64,000 nt of DNA from Candidatus Dormiibacterota bacterium (lineage in GTDB: Bacteria > Chloroflexota > Dormibacteria > Dormibacterales > Dormibacteraceae), in NCBI GenBank assembly GCA_003139695.1, contig PLJM01000006.1, positions 186,001 to 250,000 on the forward strand, in the 5' to 3' direction. Made by a program: the position numbers and the translations under genes. This document shows, one piece after another, positions 44,711 to 53,845 of the stretch. Position 1 is the stretch's first letter. Each line of letters begins with the position of its first letter. Below the pieces are notes generated by a model. That model did not search any database. It was given only the letters and a program-made list of their open reading frames with translations, and was not told the DNA's origin.

Positions 44711-46044
44711 ACGCCTCCGAAGTTCGGATACCGCACGCCCGGGTCATCGTCGCGATCGCCGCTCTCCTCGCATCGGTCGCGATCCTCTGGCTGACGCGGA
44801 CCTTCACCTTCTATTTCGACGAATGGACCCTCATTCTCAGCGCGCCGGACTGGAGCTGGGCAACCTACCTGCAGCCCCTCAACGAGCACCCGGTGATGCT
44901 CACTCGCGCCATTTACGCCGCGCTGTTCGCGACCGTGGGACTGCACTCCTATCTCCCGTACATGGCGGTCCTGCTTGCGCTCCACGCCGCGAGCGTCGTG
45001 CTGCTTTTCGAAGTCGTCCGCAGGCGCGCGGGCGACCTTGTCGCGCTGGGCGCGGCTGCGCTGCTGCTGGTGCTGGGAGCCGGCTGGGAGAACCTGCTGT
45101 GGGCCATTGGGATCCAGTTCGTCGGCTCGGTGGCGTGCGGACTGGGAATGCTCCTCGCCCTGGAGGGACAGCCCGGGAGGCGCAACCTCCTCATCGCCGC
45201 CGCGCTCCTGACCGCGTCGTTTATGTTCTCGGGCGTTTTCCTCTTCTTCGGGGTGGCCGCGGCGGTTCAGCTCGCGACGACTTCCGGCAGGCGCCACGAC
45301 CTCGTCTGGTTCGCGCCCGTCGCCGTCGCCGCCGGCACCTGGTTCCTGGCGTTCGGACACAACGGTGCGCCAACCAATCCCCCATCGCTTGGGGACATCG
45401 CCGCCCTGCCGCTCTATGTTGTCTGGGGCCTGGGCGCCAGCGCGGGAGGGCTGATCGGAGTGGGCGGCTTCGCCGGTTTGGCGGTCCTGGGCCTCGCCGG
45501 GCTGGCGGTTGCTTTCGGCTGGTGGCGCGTCGGGAAAGTTGATGGGTTTGGGCTGGGCATCGCGGCGGGCCTTGTCAGCTTCTATGCGGTGATCGGCGTC
45601 ATCCGGGTGCAGCTCGGCTACCAGCAGTCGGGCGCGGGCCGCTACAACTACGTAGGCGCGGTCTTCTGGCTGTTGCTGCTGGCGGATGCCGCTCGAGGCC
45701 TGCCGTGGCGAGGGACCTGGCGGCCGGCCCTCGTCGCGTGCCTGTTTCTCGCGTGCTTCAGCAGCGGCGCGCTGCTGTTCGCGTACGCCGCCGCGAAGAC
45801 GGTCCAGATGGAGCGCCAGGTCGCGGATCTTCAGGCGCTGTCCGCAGTACGAGGCGACCCGTGCTTGGATCCGAATGCCGCCGTGGACCTGCTGGTCATG
45901 CCCCAGATGACCAGCCCGGCGCTCTATTACCGGGCGGTCGATCGGTACGGCGACCCAACCTCATCCCTTCCGGTCGTCGATCGGTCCGACTTCGATCAGG
46001 CTCGAGCCAACCTGCTGACGGCCGGCTGCAAATCAAATCAGTAG
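44707..46044 (+). CDS. Polytopic membrane protein, probable GT-C glycosyltransferase
   Basis: 445 residues from GTG 44707 with about ten membrane helices. The first outer loop FTFYFDEWTLILSAPDWSWA, with an acidic DE, is typical of GT-C fold (PMT/ArnT/mannosyltransferase-like) enzymes that use lipid-linked sugars. The C-terminus ends in a small hydrophilic domain with paired Cys. No specific substrate can be given. Last gene of the citrate synthase operon. Confidence 0.6.
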   Translation: MNASEVRIPHARVIVAIAALLASVAILWLTRTFTFYFDEWTLILSAPDWSWATYLQPLNEHPVMLTRAIYAALFATVGLHSYLPYMAVLLALHAASVVLLFEVVRRRAGDLVALGAAALLLVLGAGWENLLWAIGIQFVGSVACGLGMLLALEGQPGRRNLLIAAALLTASFMFSGVFLFFGVAAAVQLATTSGRRHDLVWFAPVAVAAGTWFLAFGHNGAPTNPPSLGDIAALPLYVVWGLGASAGGLIGVGGFAGLAVLGLAGLAVAFGWWRVGKVDGFGLGIAAGLVSFYAVIGVIRVQLGYQQSGAGRYNYVGAVFWLLLLADAARGLPWRGTWRPALVACLFLACFSSGALLFAYAAAKTVQMERQVADLQALSAVRGDPCLDPNAAVDLLVMPQMTSPALYYRAVDRYGDPTSSLPVVDRSDFDQARANLLTAGCKSNQ

Positions 46045-46255
46045 GGCGCGGAGATGCCTCCAGTGGGCCGGCCGAGAGATTCGGTGTCCAGGGGGCCCCT
46101 CCGATGCCTTCGTCATGGGGACCCCAGTGGACGCGCCAGTAGCGCAGCGCGCGCATCCGTGGATGCGCAAGCGAGCAACGCAGGTCGCAACAACGCAGAT
46201 GGGCCGCATGGGCGCCGCAGATCCGGTCGGCATCGCTTGTGGCATCTCGGACTCC
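46045..46255. other. 211-nt intergenic region with several palindromes
   Basis: No credible gene. It contains GCGCATCC-GT-GGATGCGC (8-bp stem, about 46147-46164), GGGGGCCCC and GGGGACCCC. The reverse strand shows faint likeness to the 5' part of the structured repeat (GGGGTCCCC followed by ATGAC) but not enough to call it a copy. Confidence 0.4.
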
Positions 46256-46261
46256 TACACT
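46256..46261 (+). promoter_or_regulatory. Putative -10 hexamer of the 2-oxoacid dehydrogenase operon
   Basis: TACACT lies 8 nt before the ATG of lpdA. Confidence 0.45.
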
Positions 46262-46269
46262 TAAAACAA

Positions 46270-47646
46270 ATGCCCGCTGACGACTTCGACGTGCTGATCC
46301 TAGGGGGCGGAATGGGCGGCTACCCAGCCGCGATCCGCGCTTCCCAACTTGGTTTGAAGGTGGGGTTGGTCGAGGCCGACAAGCTCGGTGGCACCTGCCT
46401 CCACGTCGGCTGCATCCCCACCAAAGTCCTGCTCGAGTCCTCGGAGCTCTACCACCGGATCTCGGCTCGCGGGCCCGAGTTCGGCGTCGACGCGGACAAG
46501 GTGCGCTTCGATTACGCCCGCATCGCAGCGCGCCGAGACGCCGTGGTGAGCCAGCTCTACAAGGGCGTCCAGTTCCTGATGAAGAAGAACAAGATCGAGG
46601 TCGTGGCCGGCAGCGGCCGGCTGCGCGACCGCAACACGCTCGAGATCGGAGCCAAGCAGCTTCGCGCCAAGAACCTGATCGTCGCGACCGGCTCAACCGT
46701 CCGCTCGTTGCCAGGCCTCGAGTTCGACGGCGAGCTGATCGTGTCGTCCGACAACGCCACGCTCTCGGCGGAGGTTCCGGAGTCGATCTGCATCATCGGC
46801 GCCGGCGCTGTCGGGGTCGAGTTCGCGACGCTCTACAGCCAGCTCGGCGTCAAGGTCACGCTCCTCGAAGGCCTAGATCGATTGGTGCCGCTCGAGGATG
46901 CAGACATCTCCAAGGAGATGCTGTCCGCCTTCAAGAACGCGGGCATCGATTGCCGCGTCGGCGTGAAGGTGAAGGGCGCCAAAAAGGCCCGCGGCGGCAT
47001 GACCGTCGACACGGAGCAAGGCGATGTCTGGGCCCATCAGGTGCTCGTCGCCGTCGGCCGCTCACCACGATCCAAGGACATCGGCCTGGAGAAGGTCGGT
47101 GTGGAGACCCACCCGAATGGTTTCATCAAGGTCGACGAGTGGATGCACACGTCGGCAGAGGGCATACACGCGATCGGCGACGTGGTGGGCGGATTTCTGC
47201 TGGCTCATGCAGCGGCGCACGAGGGCATGACCGCGGTCGAAGACATCGCCGGTCAGCGCGTCGCGCCGATGGACCAGGATCTCGTCACCCGCTGCACGTA
47301 CTCGCATCCGCAAATCGCCTCCGTCGGCCTGACCGAGAAGCAGGCCAAGGAAAAAGGCCGCGAGGTCAAGATCGGCAAGTTTCCCTTCAGCGCTCTGGGT
47401 CGGGCGATCATCCATGGCGAGACGGGCGGCTTCGTCAAGCTCGTCGCCGATGCCAAGACAGGCCAGCTGCTTGGCGCACATATAGTCGGACCCAACGCGA
47501 CCGAGCTCATCGCGGAGCCTGCGCTGACCCAGCTGTTCCAGGGCGACGCCTGGGAGATGGGTCGCAACATCCACCCGCACCCCACCCTCAGCGAAGCCGT
47601 TATGGAAGCAGCCCTCGCCGTCGATGGCCACGCGATCCACATCTGA
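46270..47646 (+). CDS. lpdA: Dihydrolipoyl dehydrogenase (E3)
   Basis: 458 residues from ATG 46270. FAD-binding LILGGGMGGYPAAIRASQLG, redox disulfide GGTCLHVGCIPTK, NAD-binding IIGAGAVGVEFATLY, FAD segment GIHAIGDV and the C-terminal catalytic HPHPTLSEA. It reoxidises the lipoyl arm of E2 with NAD. First gene of an E3-E1-E2 operon; E1 begins 7 nt later. The longer frame to 46054 covers the palindromic leader and was rejected. Confidence 0.95.
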   Translation: MPADDFDVLILGGGMGGYPAAIRASQLGLKVGLVEADKLGGTCLHVGCIPTKVLLESSELYHRISARGPEFGVDADKVRFDYARIAARRDAVVSQLYKGVQFLMKKNKIEVVAGSGRLRDRNTLEIGAKQLRAKNLIVATGSTVRSLPGLEFDGELIVSSDNATLSAEVPESICIIGAGAVGVEFATLYSQLGVKVTLLEGLDRLVPLEDADISKEMLSAFKNAGIDCRVGVKVKGAKKARGGMTVDTEQGDVWAHQVLVAVGRSPRSKDIGLEKVGVETHPNGFIKVDEWMHTSAEGIHAIGDVVGGFLLAHAAAHEGMTAVEDIAGQRVAPMDQDLVTRCTYSHPQIASVGLTEKQAKEKGREVKIGKFPFSALGRAIIHGETGGFVKLVADAKTGQLLGAHIVGPNATELIAEPALTQLFQGDAWEMGRNIHPHPTLSEAVMEAALAVDGHAIHI

Positions 47647-47653
47647 GCGTCTG

Positions 47654-49717
47654 ATGGCCACCACCGTGAAGACCAAGCGCCCGACCTTCAGCCCCGAGTG
47701 GCGTTTCCAGGAACCTGTCGCATGGCGCGACACCGACCTGGATGAGAAGACGCTCAAGACCTGGTTCAACTACATGCTGCTCGGCCGCCAGGTCGACTAC
47801 AGGTTCCAGGTGTTGAACCGCCAGGGCCGCGCGCCTTTCATCATCTCGTGCGCCGGGCACGAGGCGGCGCAGATCGGGGTGAGCTGGGGGCTGAAGCCGA
47901 AGTACGACTGGGTGTCGCCCTACTACCGCGACGTGGTGCTGTGCCTACGGATGGGCGTCACGCCGCTCGACCTGATGCTCTCGGTGCTGGCGAAACCGGC
48001 GGACCCTGCCTCAGGCGGCAAGCAGACGCCAGGCCACTTCTCCGACACACGGCTCAACATCACCTCTGGCGGCTCGCCGGTGGCGACACAGCTGGTTCGT
48101 GGGGCCGGGGTCGCATACGCGCTGAAGATGGACGGCACGGACAAGGTCCTGATGACCTGCTACGGCGAGGGCTCGGGGTCAGAGGGCGACGCGCACGAGG
48201 CCTTCAACTTCGCCGCGATCCACAAGGTGCCTGAGATCTTCATCTGCGAGAACAACGGCTTCGCGATCTCCACGCCATTCAAGAAGGAGTACGCGATCGA
48301 GTACGCGGCGCAGCGCGCGGCTGGCTACGGATTTCCCGGTGTGACTCTCGACGGGCGCGATCCCGTCACTGCCTACGTCGTCGCCAAGGAGGCGATCGCT
48401 CGCGCTCGGGCCGGACACGGCCCGACCCTCATCGAGTGCCTCGTAGACAGGCTTGGCGCGCACTCCTCGGAGGACGACCAGCGCCGGTACCGCACGCAGG
48501 AGGAGATCGAGCGCCTCGCGCTGTCGGATTGCCTGGAGCAGTTCAAGAAGCGGCTCCTCGACGAGGGAGTGTTGAGTGCCAAGGAGATCGCCGAGTACGA
48601 GGAGCGAGTCAAGGACGAGGTCGCCAAAGCGACCACCGAGGGGATGGCATCGCCCGACGCTCCCGCGGAGAACGCGCTGACGAACGTGTACGGACTCGAC
48701 GTGCCGAAGGCGATCGATCCGCCAGACGGCGTCGAGACCGAAGAGATGAACATGGTTTCCGCTCTTCGCTCAGCTCTGACGGAGGAGATGGAGCGCGACG
48801 AGCGGGTCATGGTCCTCGGCGAGGACGTCGGCAAGAAGGGCGGCGTGTTCCTGGTTACCGATGGGCTCTTCAACAAGTTTGGCGAGGCACGCGTCATCGA
48901 CACGCCGCTCGCGGAATCGTCGATCGCCGGTGTCGCCCTCGGCCTCGCGCTCGCGGGCAAGCGGCCGGTGGCTGAGATGCAGTTCACCGACTTCGCTCAC
49001 ATGGCGTTCAACCAGATCACCAACGAGATCGCCAAGTTTCGATACCGCAGCGATGGCGACTGGTCGGTACCGATGGTCGTTCGCGCTCCGATGGGCGGCC
49101 ACGCTCATGGCGCGCTTTACCACTCGCAATCGATCGAGGCGCGGTTTGCCACGCCTGGTCTGAAGATCGTGATCCCCTCCACTCCCTACGAAGCCAAAGG
49201 CCTCCTCCTCGCGGCGATCCGCGACCCCGACCCCGTCCTTTTCTTTGAGCACAAGCGGCTGTATCGCATGTTCAAGGAGCAGGTGCCGAAGGGCGAGTAC
49301 CTCATCCCGCTCCAGGTCGCGCGCACGGTGCGCGAAGGAACGGACATCTCGGTCTTCTGCTACGGCCTCATGGTCCATTACGCGATGGAGGCGGCCACAG
49401 CCCTCGATGCGGATGGCGTGAGTGTCGAAATCATCGACCTGCGCACTGTCTACCCGCTGGACCGCGAAGCGATCATCGCATCGGCTCGCAAGACCGGCAA
49501 ATGCCTGGTCCTCTACGAGGACAACTTCAGCGTGTCGGTTGGATCGGAGATCGCGGCGCTCATCGCGGATGAGGCATGGCGATGGCTGGACGCGCCGGTG
49601 AAGCGGTTGGGCGGACTCGACGTGCCGTCGATACCGTATGCCCCGGCGATGGAGGACCTCTTCATGCCGAACCCGGAGAAGATCGCCACAGCTTTGCGCG
49701 AGCTCGCGGCGTTCTGA
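47654..49717 (+). CDS. Fused E1 alpha-beta subunit of a 2-oxoacid dehydrogenase
   Basis: 687 residues. Residues 1-350 match the E1 alpha subunit, with thiamine diphosphate motif GEGSGSEGDAHEAFNFAAIH...ENN; residues 360-687 match E1 beta, beginning MNMVSALRSALTEEMERDER with VMVLGEDVGKKGGVF and ending with the transketolase C-terminal domain. In most bacteria these are two genes. Family features fit branched-chain 2-oxoacid or pyruvate dehydrogenase; the substrate cannot be fixed from sequence alone. E2 overlaps its stop by one base. Confidence 0.92.
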   Translation: MATTVKTKRPTFSPEWRFQEPVAWRDTDLDEKTLKTWFNYMLLGRQVDYRFQVLNRQGRAPFIISCAGHEAAQIGVSWGLKPKYDWVSPYYRDVVLCLRMGVTPLDLMLSVLAKPADPASGGKQTPGHFSDTRLNITSGGSPVATQLVRGAGVAYALKMDGTDKVLMTCYGEGSGSEGDAHEAFNFAAIHKVPEIFICENNGFAISTPFKKEYAIEYAAQRAAGYGFPGVTLDGRDPVTAYVVAKEAIARARAGHGPTLIECLVDRLGAHSSEDDQRRYRTQEEIERLALSDCLEQFKKRLLDEGVLSAKEIAEYEERVKDEVAKATTEGMASPDAPAENALTNVYGLDVPKAIDPPDGVETEEMNMVSALRSALTEEMERDERVMVLGEDVGKKGGVFLVTDGLFNKFGEARVIDTPLAESSIAGVALGLALAGKRPVAEMQFTDFAHMAFNQITNEIAKFRYRSDGDWSVPMVVRAPMGGHAHGALYHSQSIEARFATPGLKIVIPSTPYEAKGLLLAAIRDPDPVLFFEHKRLYRMFKEQVPKGEYLIPLQVARTVREGTDISVFCYGLMVHYAMEAATALDADGVSVEIIDLRTVYPLDREAIIASARKTGKCLVLYEDNFSVSVGSEIAALIADEAWRWLDAPVKRLGGLDVPSIPYAPAMEDLFMPNPEKIATALRELAAF

Positions 49718-51078
49718 TGGCGGGCACCACCAAGCGCGTAGTGATGCCCCAGCTGGGGGAGTCGGTGCACGAAGGCACCATCTCGAAGTGGCTCGTGAAG
49801 CCTGGTGACAAGGTGGTCGAGTTCGAGCCCATGCTCGAGGTGGACACGGACAAGGTCAGCGCCGAGGTTCCCGCGCCAGTGACGGGAATCCTCAAGGAGA
49901 TCCTCGCCAAGGAAGGCGAGACTGTCCAGGCGGGCGCGGAGATTGCGGTAGTGGAGGTCGGAGGGGACGGCGCGGCGCCCGAGCCCGAGGCCGAGCCCAA
50001 AGCGGCAGCGCCCGAGGCCGAACCGAAGGCCACCGTCCCGAAGAAAGCGCCAACCAATTCGGCGACGCAAGAAGCTCCTGCACCTTCCGAGCCGGTACCC
50101 GCTGCCAAGGCGGAATCAAAAGCGGAGCCCAAGGCCGAGCCGGCCGCCGCCGCGACCGAACCACCCCCGGCCAAAGCCCCGGCGTCGAACCTGGAGACTG
50201 GCGAGCACCGCTATTCGCCGGCAGTCCAGATGGCCGCCTCGGAGTTGAAGGTCGACCTGTCCAAGATCGACGGAACAGGCATCGGCGGCCGCGTCACCAA
50301 GAAGGACGTGCAGGATTTCGCCGCGTCGGCCAAAGCGGCTCCCGCAGCCAATGCCGCGATAGCGCCCGCCGCCCCAGTCGAGGGCGACCAGGTGATCCAG
50401 CTGACGCGCGTTCGGCGGCTTATCGCCGAGAACATGACCCGCAGCAAGACCACCATCCCTCACGCATGGCAGACGCAGGAAGCCGACATGTCAGGAGTGG
50501 TCGCCAATCGCAACGCGAACAAAGCCGCCTTCCAAGAGCAGGAAGGCTTCTCCCTGACCTACCTCCCCTACGTGATGGCGGCGACCGTGTCAGCTCTGCG
50601 CGAGCACCGAGAGGTCAACTCGACCTTCCACGAAACCGAGCTCATCGTTCACCGCGACATCAACCTTGGCGTCTCGGTTGGGCTCGAAGACACTCTGGTG
50701 GTGCCTGTCGTGCGACGCGCGGATGGCCTCTCAATCGCGGGCCTGGCCCGAGCCGTCAACGACATCGCCAACCGGGCCCGAACGAAGCAGCTGAAGGCGG
50801 ACGACCTCGCGGGCGCCACTTTCACTGTCAACAACTCCGGAACCTTCGGAACTCTTTTCAGCTACTCGGTGATCAACCCGGGACAGGCCGGAATCCTGAC
50901 GATGGAGGCGATCGTCGACAGGCCAGTCGCGGTGAAAGGCATGATCGGGATCAAGCCGATGATGTACCTCTGCTTCTCCTTCGACCACCGCGTGCTCGAC
51001 GGCCTGCAGGCGGCGCGCTTCCTGGTCTCGTGCCGAAAGTGGCTCGAAGCCGTGACGGTCGAGTCCCCTATTTACTAA
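49717..51078 (+). CDS. Dihydrolipoamide acyltransferase (E2)
   Basis: 453 residues from ATG 49717 (TGATG overlap with E1). Lipoyl domain with lysine in EVDTDKVSAEV, an Ala/Pro/Glu-rich linker, an E3/E1-binding domain (SPAVQMAASELKVDLSKIDG), a second linker and the catalytic domain ending in SFDHRVLDG. It forms the core of the complex encoded by these three genes. The longer frame starting at 49576 lies inside E1. Confidence 0.94.
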   Translation: MAGTTKRVVMPQLGESVHEGTISKWLVKPGDKVVEFEPMLEVDTDKVSAEVPAPVTGILKEILAKEGETVQAGAEIAVVEVGGDGAAPEPEAEPKAAAPEAEPKATVPKKAPTNSATQEAPAPSEPVPAAKAESKAEPKAEPAAAATEPPPAKAPASNLETGEHRYSPAVQMAASELKVDLSKIDGTGIGGRVTKKDVQDFAASAKAAPAANAAIAPAAPVEGDQVIQLTRVRRLIAENMTRSKTTIPHAWQTQEADMSGVVANRNANKAAFQEQEGFSLTYLPYVMAATVSALREHREVNSTFHETELIVHRDINLGVSVGLEDTLVVPVVRRADGLSIAGLARAVNDIANRARTKQLKADDLAGATFTVNNSGTFGTLFSYSVINPGQAGILTMEAIVDRPVAVKGMIGIKPMMYLCFSFDHRVLDGLQAARFLVSCRKWLEAVTVESPIY

Positions 51079-51079
51079 C

Positions 51080-52276
51080 TCATCTGTCGATGTCAATCGA
51101 CAAGATGCTGATGAAGAAGCTCGCGAAAACAGTCTGGGTCCCGATCGCCAACAGCAGCACCGCCGGGATCACCTCGCGCATTGTGAGCGACGGGTCGAGG
51201 TTGCCGAACCCGACCGATTGCCAGCTCGCGACAGCCAGCACCAGGCCCACGATTCCGGCCAGCACCATCAGCGCGCCGGCCAGGAGGCCCACCTCCAACG
51301 TTATGTACTTGAACAATCCCTCGAGCACGGGATGCGGAGGGTGGAAGCCCATCCGCACGGCAAATATCTTTGTGAAGACCGCAAACAGCACGAGCTGGTA
51401 GCCGATCAAGGAGAGAAAGCCGGCGACCAGAAGCGTGTGGATGTCGAGCCGTACGCCCGCCACGTGCAGCGGCCCAGGCAGTAGCAGCGCCGACAGCGCC
51501 GCACCCACCGCAAAGAGCGCCAGCCCGGGGTACAGGAAAAGCCAACGTGGGCTGAACAGCAGCATGAAACGCAGGTGGCGCCAGCCGTCCCGCCACGTCC
51601 TCAGGTGGGGCGGGCGGGACCGTCCGTCCGGCCGAAGGACCACGGCCACTTCGGTGATGCGCATCCCCTTCAGCGAGGCTTTGATCACCATCTCGCTCGC
51701 GAACTCCATGCCGGTGGCGCGCAGGCGCATCTTTTCGTATGCGTCCTTTTTGAAAGCCCGCAGGCCGCAATGCGTGTCGCCTACCGGCGCGTGGAAGAAG
51801 ACGCGGCTGATGAATGTGAGGATGGGGTTGCCGATCCAGCGATGCGACCAGGGCATGGCGCCTGGCTCGATGCCGCCCATGAAGCGGTTCCCGACCACCA
51901 GGTCGTAGCCCTCCCGCAGCTTGTCGATGAGAGGGCCGATCGCCTCGAAGTCGTAGCTGTCGTCGGCGTCGCCCATGACGATGAACCGGCCTTGCGCCGC
52001 ATCGATGCCGCCGATGAGCGCGCTCCCATAGCCCTTCCTCGGCACATCGACGACCCTTGCCCCGAGGTCTTTGGCGATCTGCTGGGAGCCGTCACTGCTG
52101 CCGTTATCGGCGACGATGACCTCAGCCGCCAAGCCTCCCTTCGCGATGGCGCTCTGCGCGTGGCGGATGCATTTGGCGAGCGTCTCGGCTTCGTTGAGGC
52201 AGGGCATCACTATCGACACCTCGACCGCGGTGGGTGTCGGTGAAGTGTGCTTGGGCGCGCGTTGGGCGACCGACAT
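51080..52276 (-). CDS. Family 2 glycosyltransferase with C-terminal membrane helices (DPM/GtrB-like)
   Basis: 398 residues. GT-A domain: VSIVMPCLNEAETL, VADNGSSDGS and the metal-binding MGDADDSYDF. After residue 235 come about four membrane helices. Enzymes of this type move a sugar from a nucleotide donor to polyprenyl phosphate on the inner membrane face, supplying GT-C enzymes such as the one at 44707. Single gene convergent with E2, stop to stop 1 nt apart. ATG follows TAGGCT by 9 nt. Confidence 0.85.
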   Translation of the reverse strand: MSVAQRAPKHTSPTPTAVEVSIVMPCLNEAETLAKCIRHAQSAIAKGGLAAEVIVADNGSSDGSQQIAKDLGARVVDVPRKGYGSALIGGIDAAQGRFIVMGDADDSYDFEAIGPLIDKLREGYDLVVGNRFMGGIEPGAMPWSHRWIGNPILTFISRVFFHAPVGDTHCGLRAFKKDAYEKMRLRATGMEFASEMVIKASLKGMRITEVAVVLRPDGRSRPPHLRTWRDGWRHLRFMLLFSPRWLFLYPGLALFAVGAALSALLLPGPLHVAGVRLDIHTLLVAGFLSLIGYQLVLFAVFTKIFAVRMGFHPPHPVLEGLFKYITLEVGLLAGALMVLAGIVGLVLAVASWQSVGFGNLDPSLTMREVIPAVLLLAIGTQTVFASFFISILSIDIDR

Positions 52277-52285
52277 TTTCAGATC

Positions 52286-52291
52286 AGCCTA
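52286..52291 (-). promoter_or_regulatory. Putative -10 hexamer of the glycosyltransferase gene
   Basis: TAGGCT on the minus strand, 9 nt before ATG 52276. The following 52292-52490 shows no gene or repeat that I recognise. Confidence 0.35.
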
Positions 52292-52490
52292 ACGCCCGGG
52301 AAAAGAAATGACCCCGACGGATCGCCTCTTGAGTGCTGGTACCGGCCTTGCGGCCAATTCCTGCTCTCTCGAACGTGTCCCTCGGGGCCACGGCCAACAC
52401 TAAGGGCGTCCACTTCAAGGTGCAAGAGAAAAAATTAGTTCGCTGCCAACCAACGATTAATTGCTTGACAAGAAGCCTCCGAACAACACA

Positions 52491-52658
52491 CGCGGCAGGG
52501 TTGGCCGGGGTCCCCCCCGGCCATGACTTTGTCCCTGATGACACCCAGTCGCGGCGAGGAGAACCTCTTAAAGAAAAATCCCATCCATATACCGGAGGGA
52601 GAGCAGGCGCGCGCGAAGCGCCCGCCGATGAGGGGAACCACCGGGGGTTCCCTCTCAT
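52491..52658 (+). repeat. Structured intergenic repeat, full copy C
   Basis: A 168-nt copy of the element at 32153. The 5' hairpin has 8-bp arms and a TCCC loop; the GCGCGCGAAGCGCCCG block is kept with one change after it (CCCGCCG for CCCGGCG). The closing helix is ATGAG plus GGGAACC paired with GGTTCCC, one bulged T, then CTCAT. It ends 4 nt before the stop of the SDR gene read from the other strand. Confidence 0.85.
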
Positions 52659-52662
52659 ATTT

Positions 52663-53424
52663 TCAGTACAGGATGTTTTTTCCGCCGTCGACCACGACGT
52701 CCTGGCCGGTGATCATGTCGTTTTCCACGAACGCCATCACCGCCTGCGCGACGTGGTCCGTGGTTGCAACCGCGTTCAGCGGCGTGCTCGCTGCGGTCGC
52801 TGTCTCCTGCGAATCCGCCGCGCCTGCGTCAAATTGCCGCAGCCACCGCGTCGACACCAGGCCAGGCGACACCGAGTTCACGCGAACATCGGGCGCGAGA
52901 GCAACTGCAAGTGCGCGGGTGAGCTGCAGCACGCCCGCCTTCGAGACGGCGTAGACGATCGATGACCCGGTCGCGAGGTGACCGGCGACGGATGCGATGT
53001 TGACGATCGTGCCGCCAGTCTTGCGTAGCTCAGGCGCCGCAGCCCGGCAGCAGTAGAAGGTTCCTTTCAGGTTCACCTTGAAAATCTCGTCCCAGACGTC
53101 GTCGGTGAGCGCCTCGAGGTCTGCGTGGGCGATGAACCGCGTAGTGCCTGCATTGTTGATCAGGACATCGAGGCGGCCGTAGCGATCGATTGCGGCAGCG
53201 ATCATCGCCTTGACCTCGCTTTCGTTGGAGACGTCGGCCTTGTGGGCAATCGCGTCTTGGCCGAGAACGATCAGCTCGGCTGCCGTCACCCGCGCATCCT
53301 TGTCGGAGCGCGAATAGTTGACGACCACGGCTTTGGCTCCAGCCTTCGCCAGGCGCAGACAGACGGCGCGCCCGATTCCAGTCCCGCCACCGGTGACGAT
53401 CGCGACCCGGCCGTGCAAGTCCAT
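52663..53424 (-). CDS. Short-chain dehydrogenase/reductase (FabG-like)
   Basis: 253 residues. TGGGTGIGRAVCLRLAKAGA is the cofactor loop, NNAGTTRF follows, the catalytic Ser is in NIASVAG and YAVSK holds Tyr and Lys; the end, ITGQDVVVDGGKNILY, is typical of 3-oxoacyl-ACP reductase-like SDRs. Substrate unknown. Divergent from the GlcG-like gene with 19 bp between the starts. Confidence 0.9.
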   Translation of the reverse strand: MDLHGRVAIVTGGGTGIGRAVCLRLAKAGAKAVVVNYSRSDKDARVTAAELIVLGQDAIAHKADVSNESEVKAMIAAAIDRYGRLDVLINNAGTTRFIAHADLEALTDDVWDEIFKVNLKGTFYCCRAAAPELRKTGGTIVNIASVAGHLATGSSIVYAVSKAGVLQLTRALAVALAPDVRVNSVSPGLVSTRWLRQFDAGAADSQETATAASTPLNAVATTDHVAQAVMAFVENDMITGQDVVVDGGKNILY

Positions 53425-53443
53425 GCGAAACTAAGGCTAAGTC

Positions 53444-53845
53444 ATGCCGCTGAGTCTCACCGCCGCCAACAACGTGATCGCCAGGGCTCATGCGAAAGCC
53501 CACGCGCTCGGCATCAAGGTGACCGTTGCCATCGTTGACGAGGGTGGGCATCTCGTTGCACTCGGCCGGATGGATGGCGCTATGCCCCTCTCTCCTCAAC
53601 TGGCGGAGGCGAAGGCGGTTGGCGCGGCGATGTTCCGGCGCGACGGTGAAGCCCTGGCGAAGATAGCCCAGGACCGGCCAGGTTTCTTCAACGCGGCTGA
53701 CAGGCTGGTCCGTGTGCCACTCATACCGGGACTCGGGTCCGCGCTCATCGCGGAAAACGGGAATGTAGTCGGCGCTGTCGGGGTCAGCGGGGGCCGTCCG
53801 GACCAGGACCTCGAGTGCGCGGAGGCCGGGCTAAGCGAGCTCTAG
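53444..53845 (+). CDS. GlcG/HbpS family protein (DUF336)
   Basis: 133 residues. Family pattern: LTAANNVIARAHAKAHALGI, VTVAIVDEGGHLVALGRMDG, then GLGSALIAENGNVVGAVGVSGG and a closing Asp/Glu-rich helix. Proteins of this fold include the heme-binding HbpS and the glycolate-operon GlcG; ligand unknown here. Cytoplasmic, no signal peptide. Converges with and overlaps thpR by 15 nt. Confidence 0.87.
   Translation: MPLSLTAANNVIARAHAKAHALGIKVTVAIVDEGGHLVALGRMDGAMPLSPQLAEAKAVGAAMFRRDGEALAKIAQDRPGFFNAADRLVRVPLIPGLGSALIAENGNVVGAVGVSGGRPDQDLECAEAGLSEL

Noticed and set aside
46055-46200. Fourth full copy of the structured repeat on the minus strand
   Set aside because: Only a short GGGGTCCCC-ATGAC likeness; the GCGCGCGAAGCGCCC block and the closing helix are missing, so chance GC-rich similarity is as likely.
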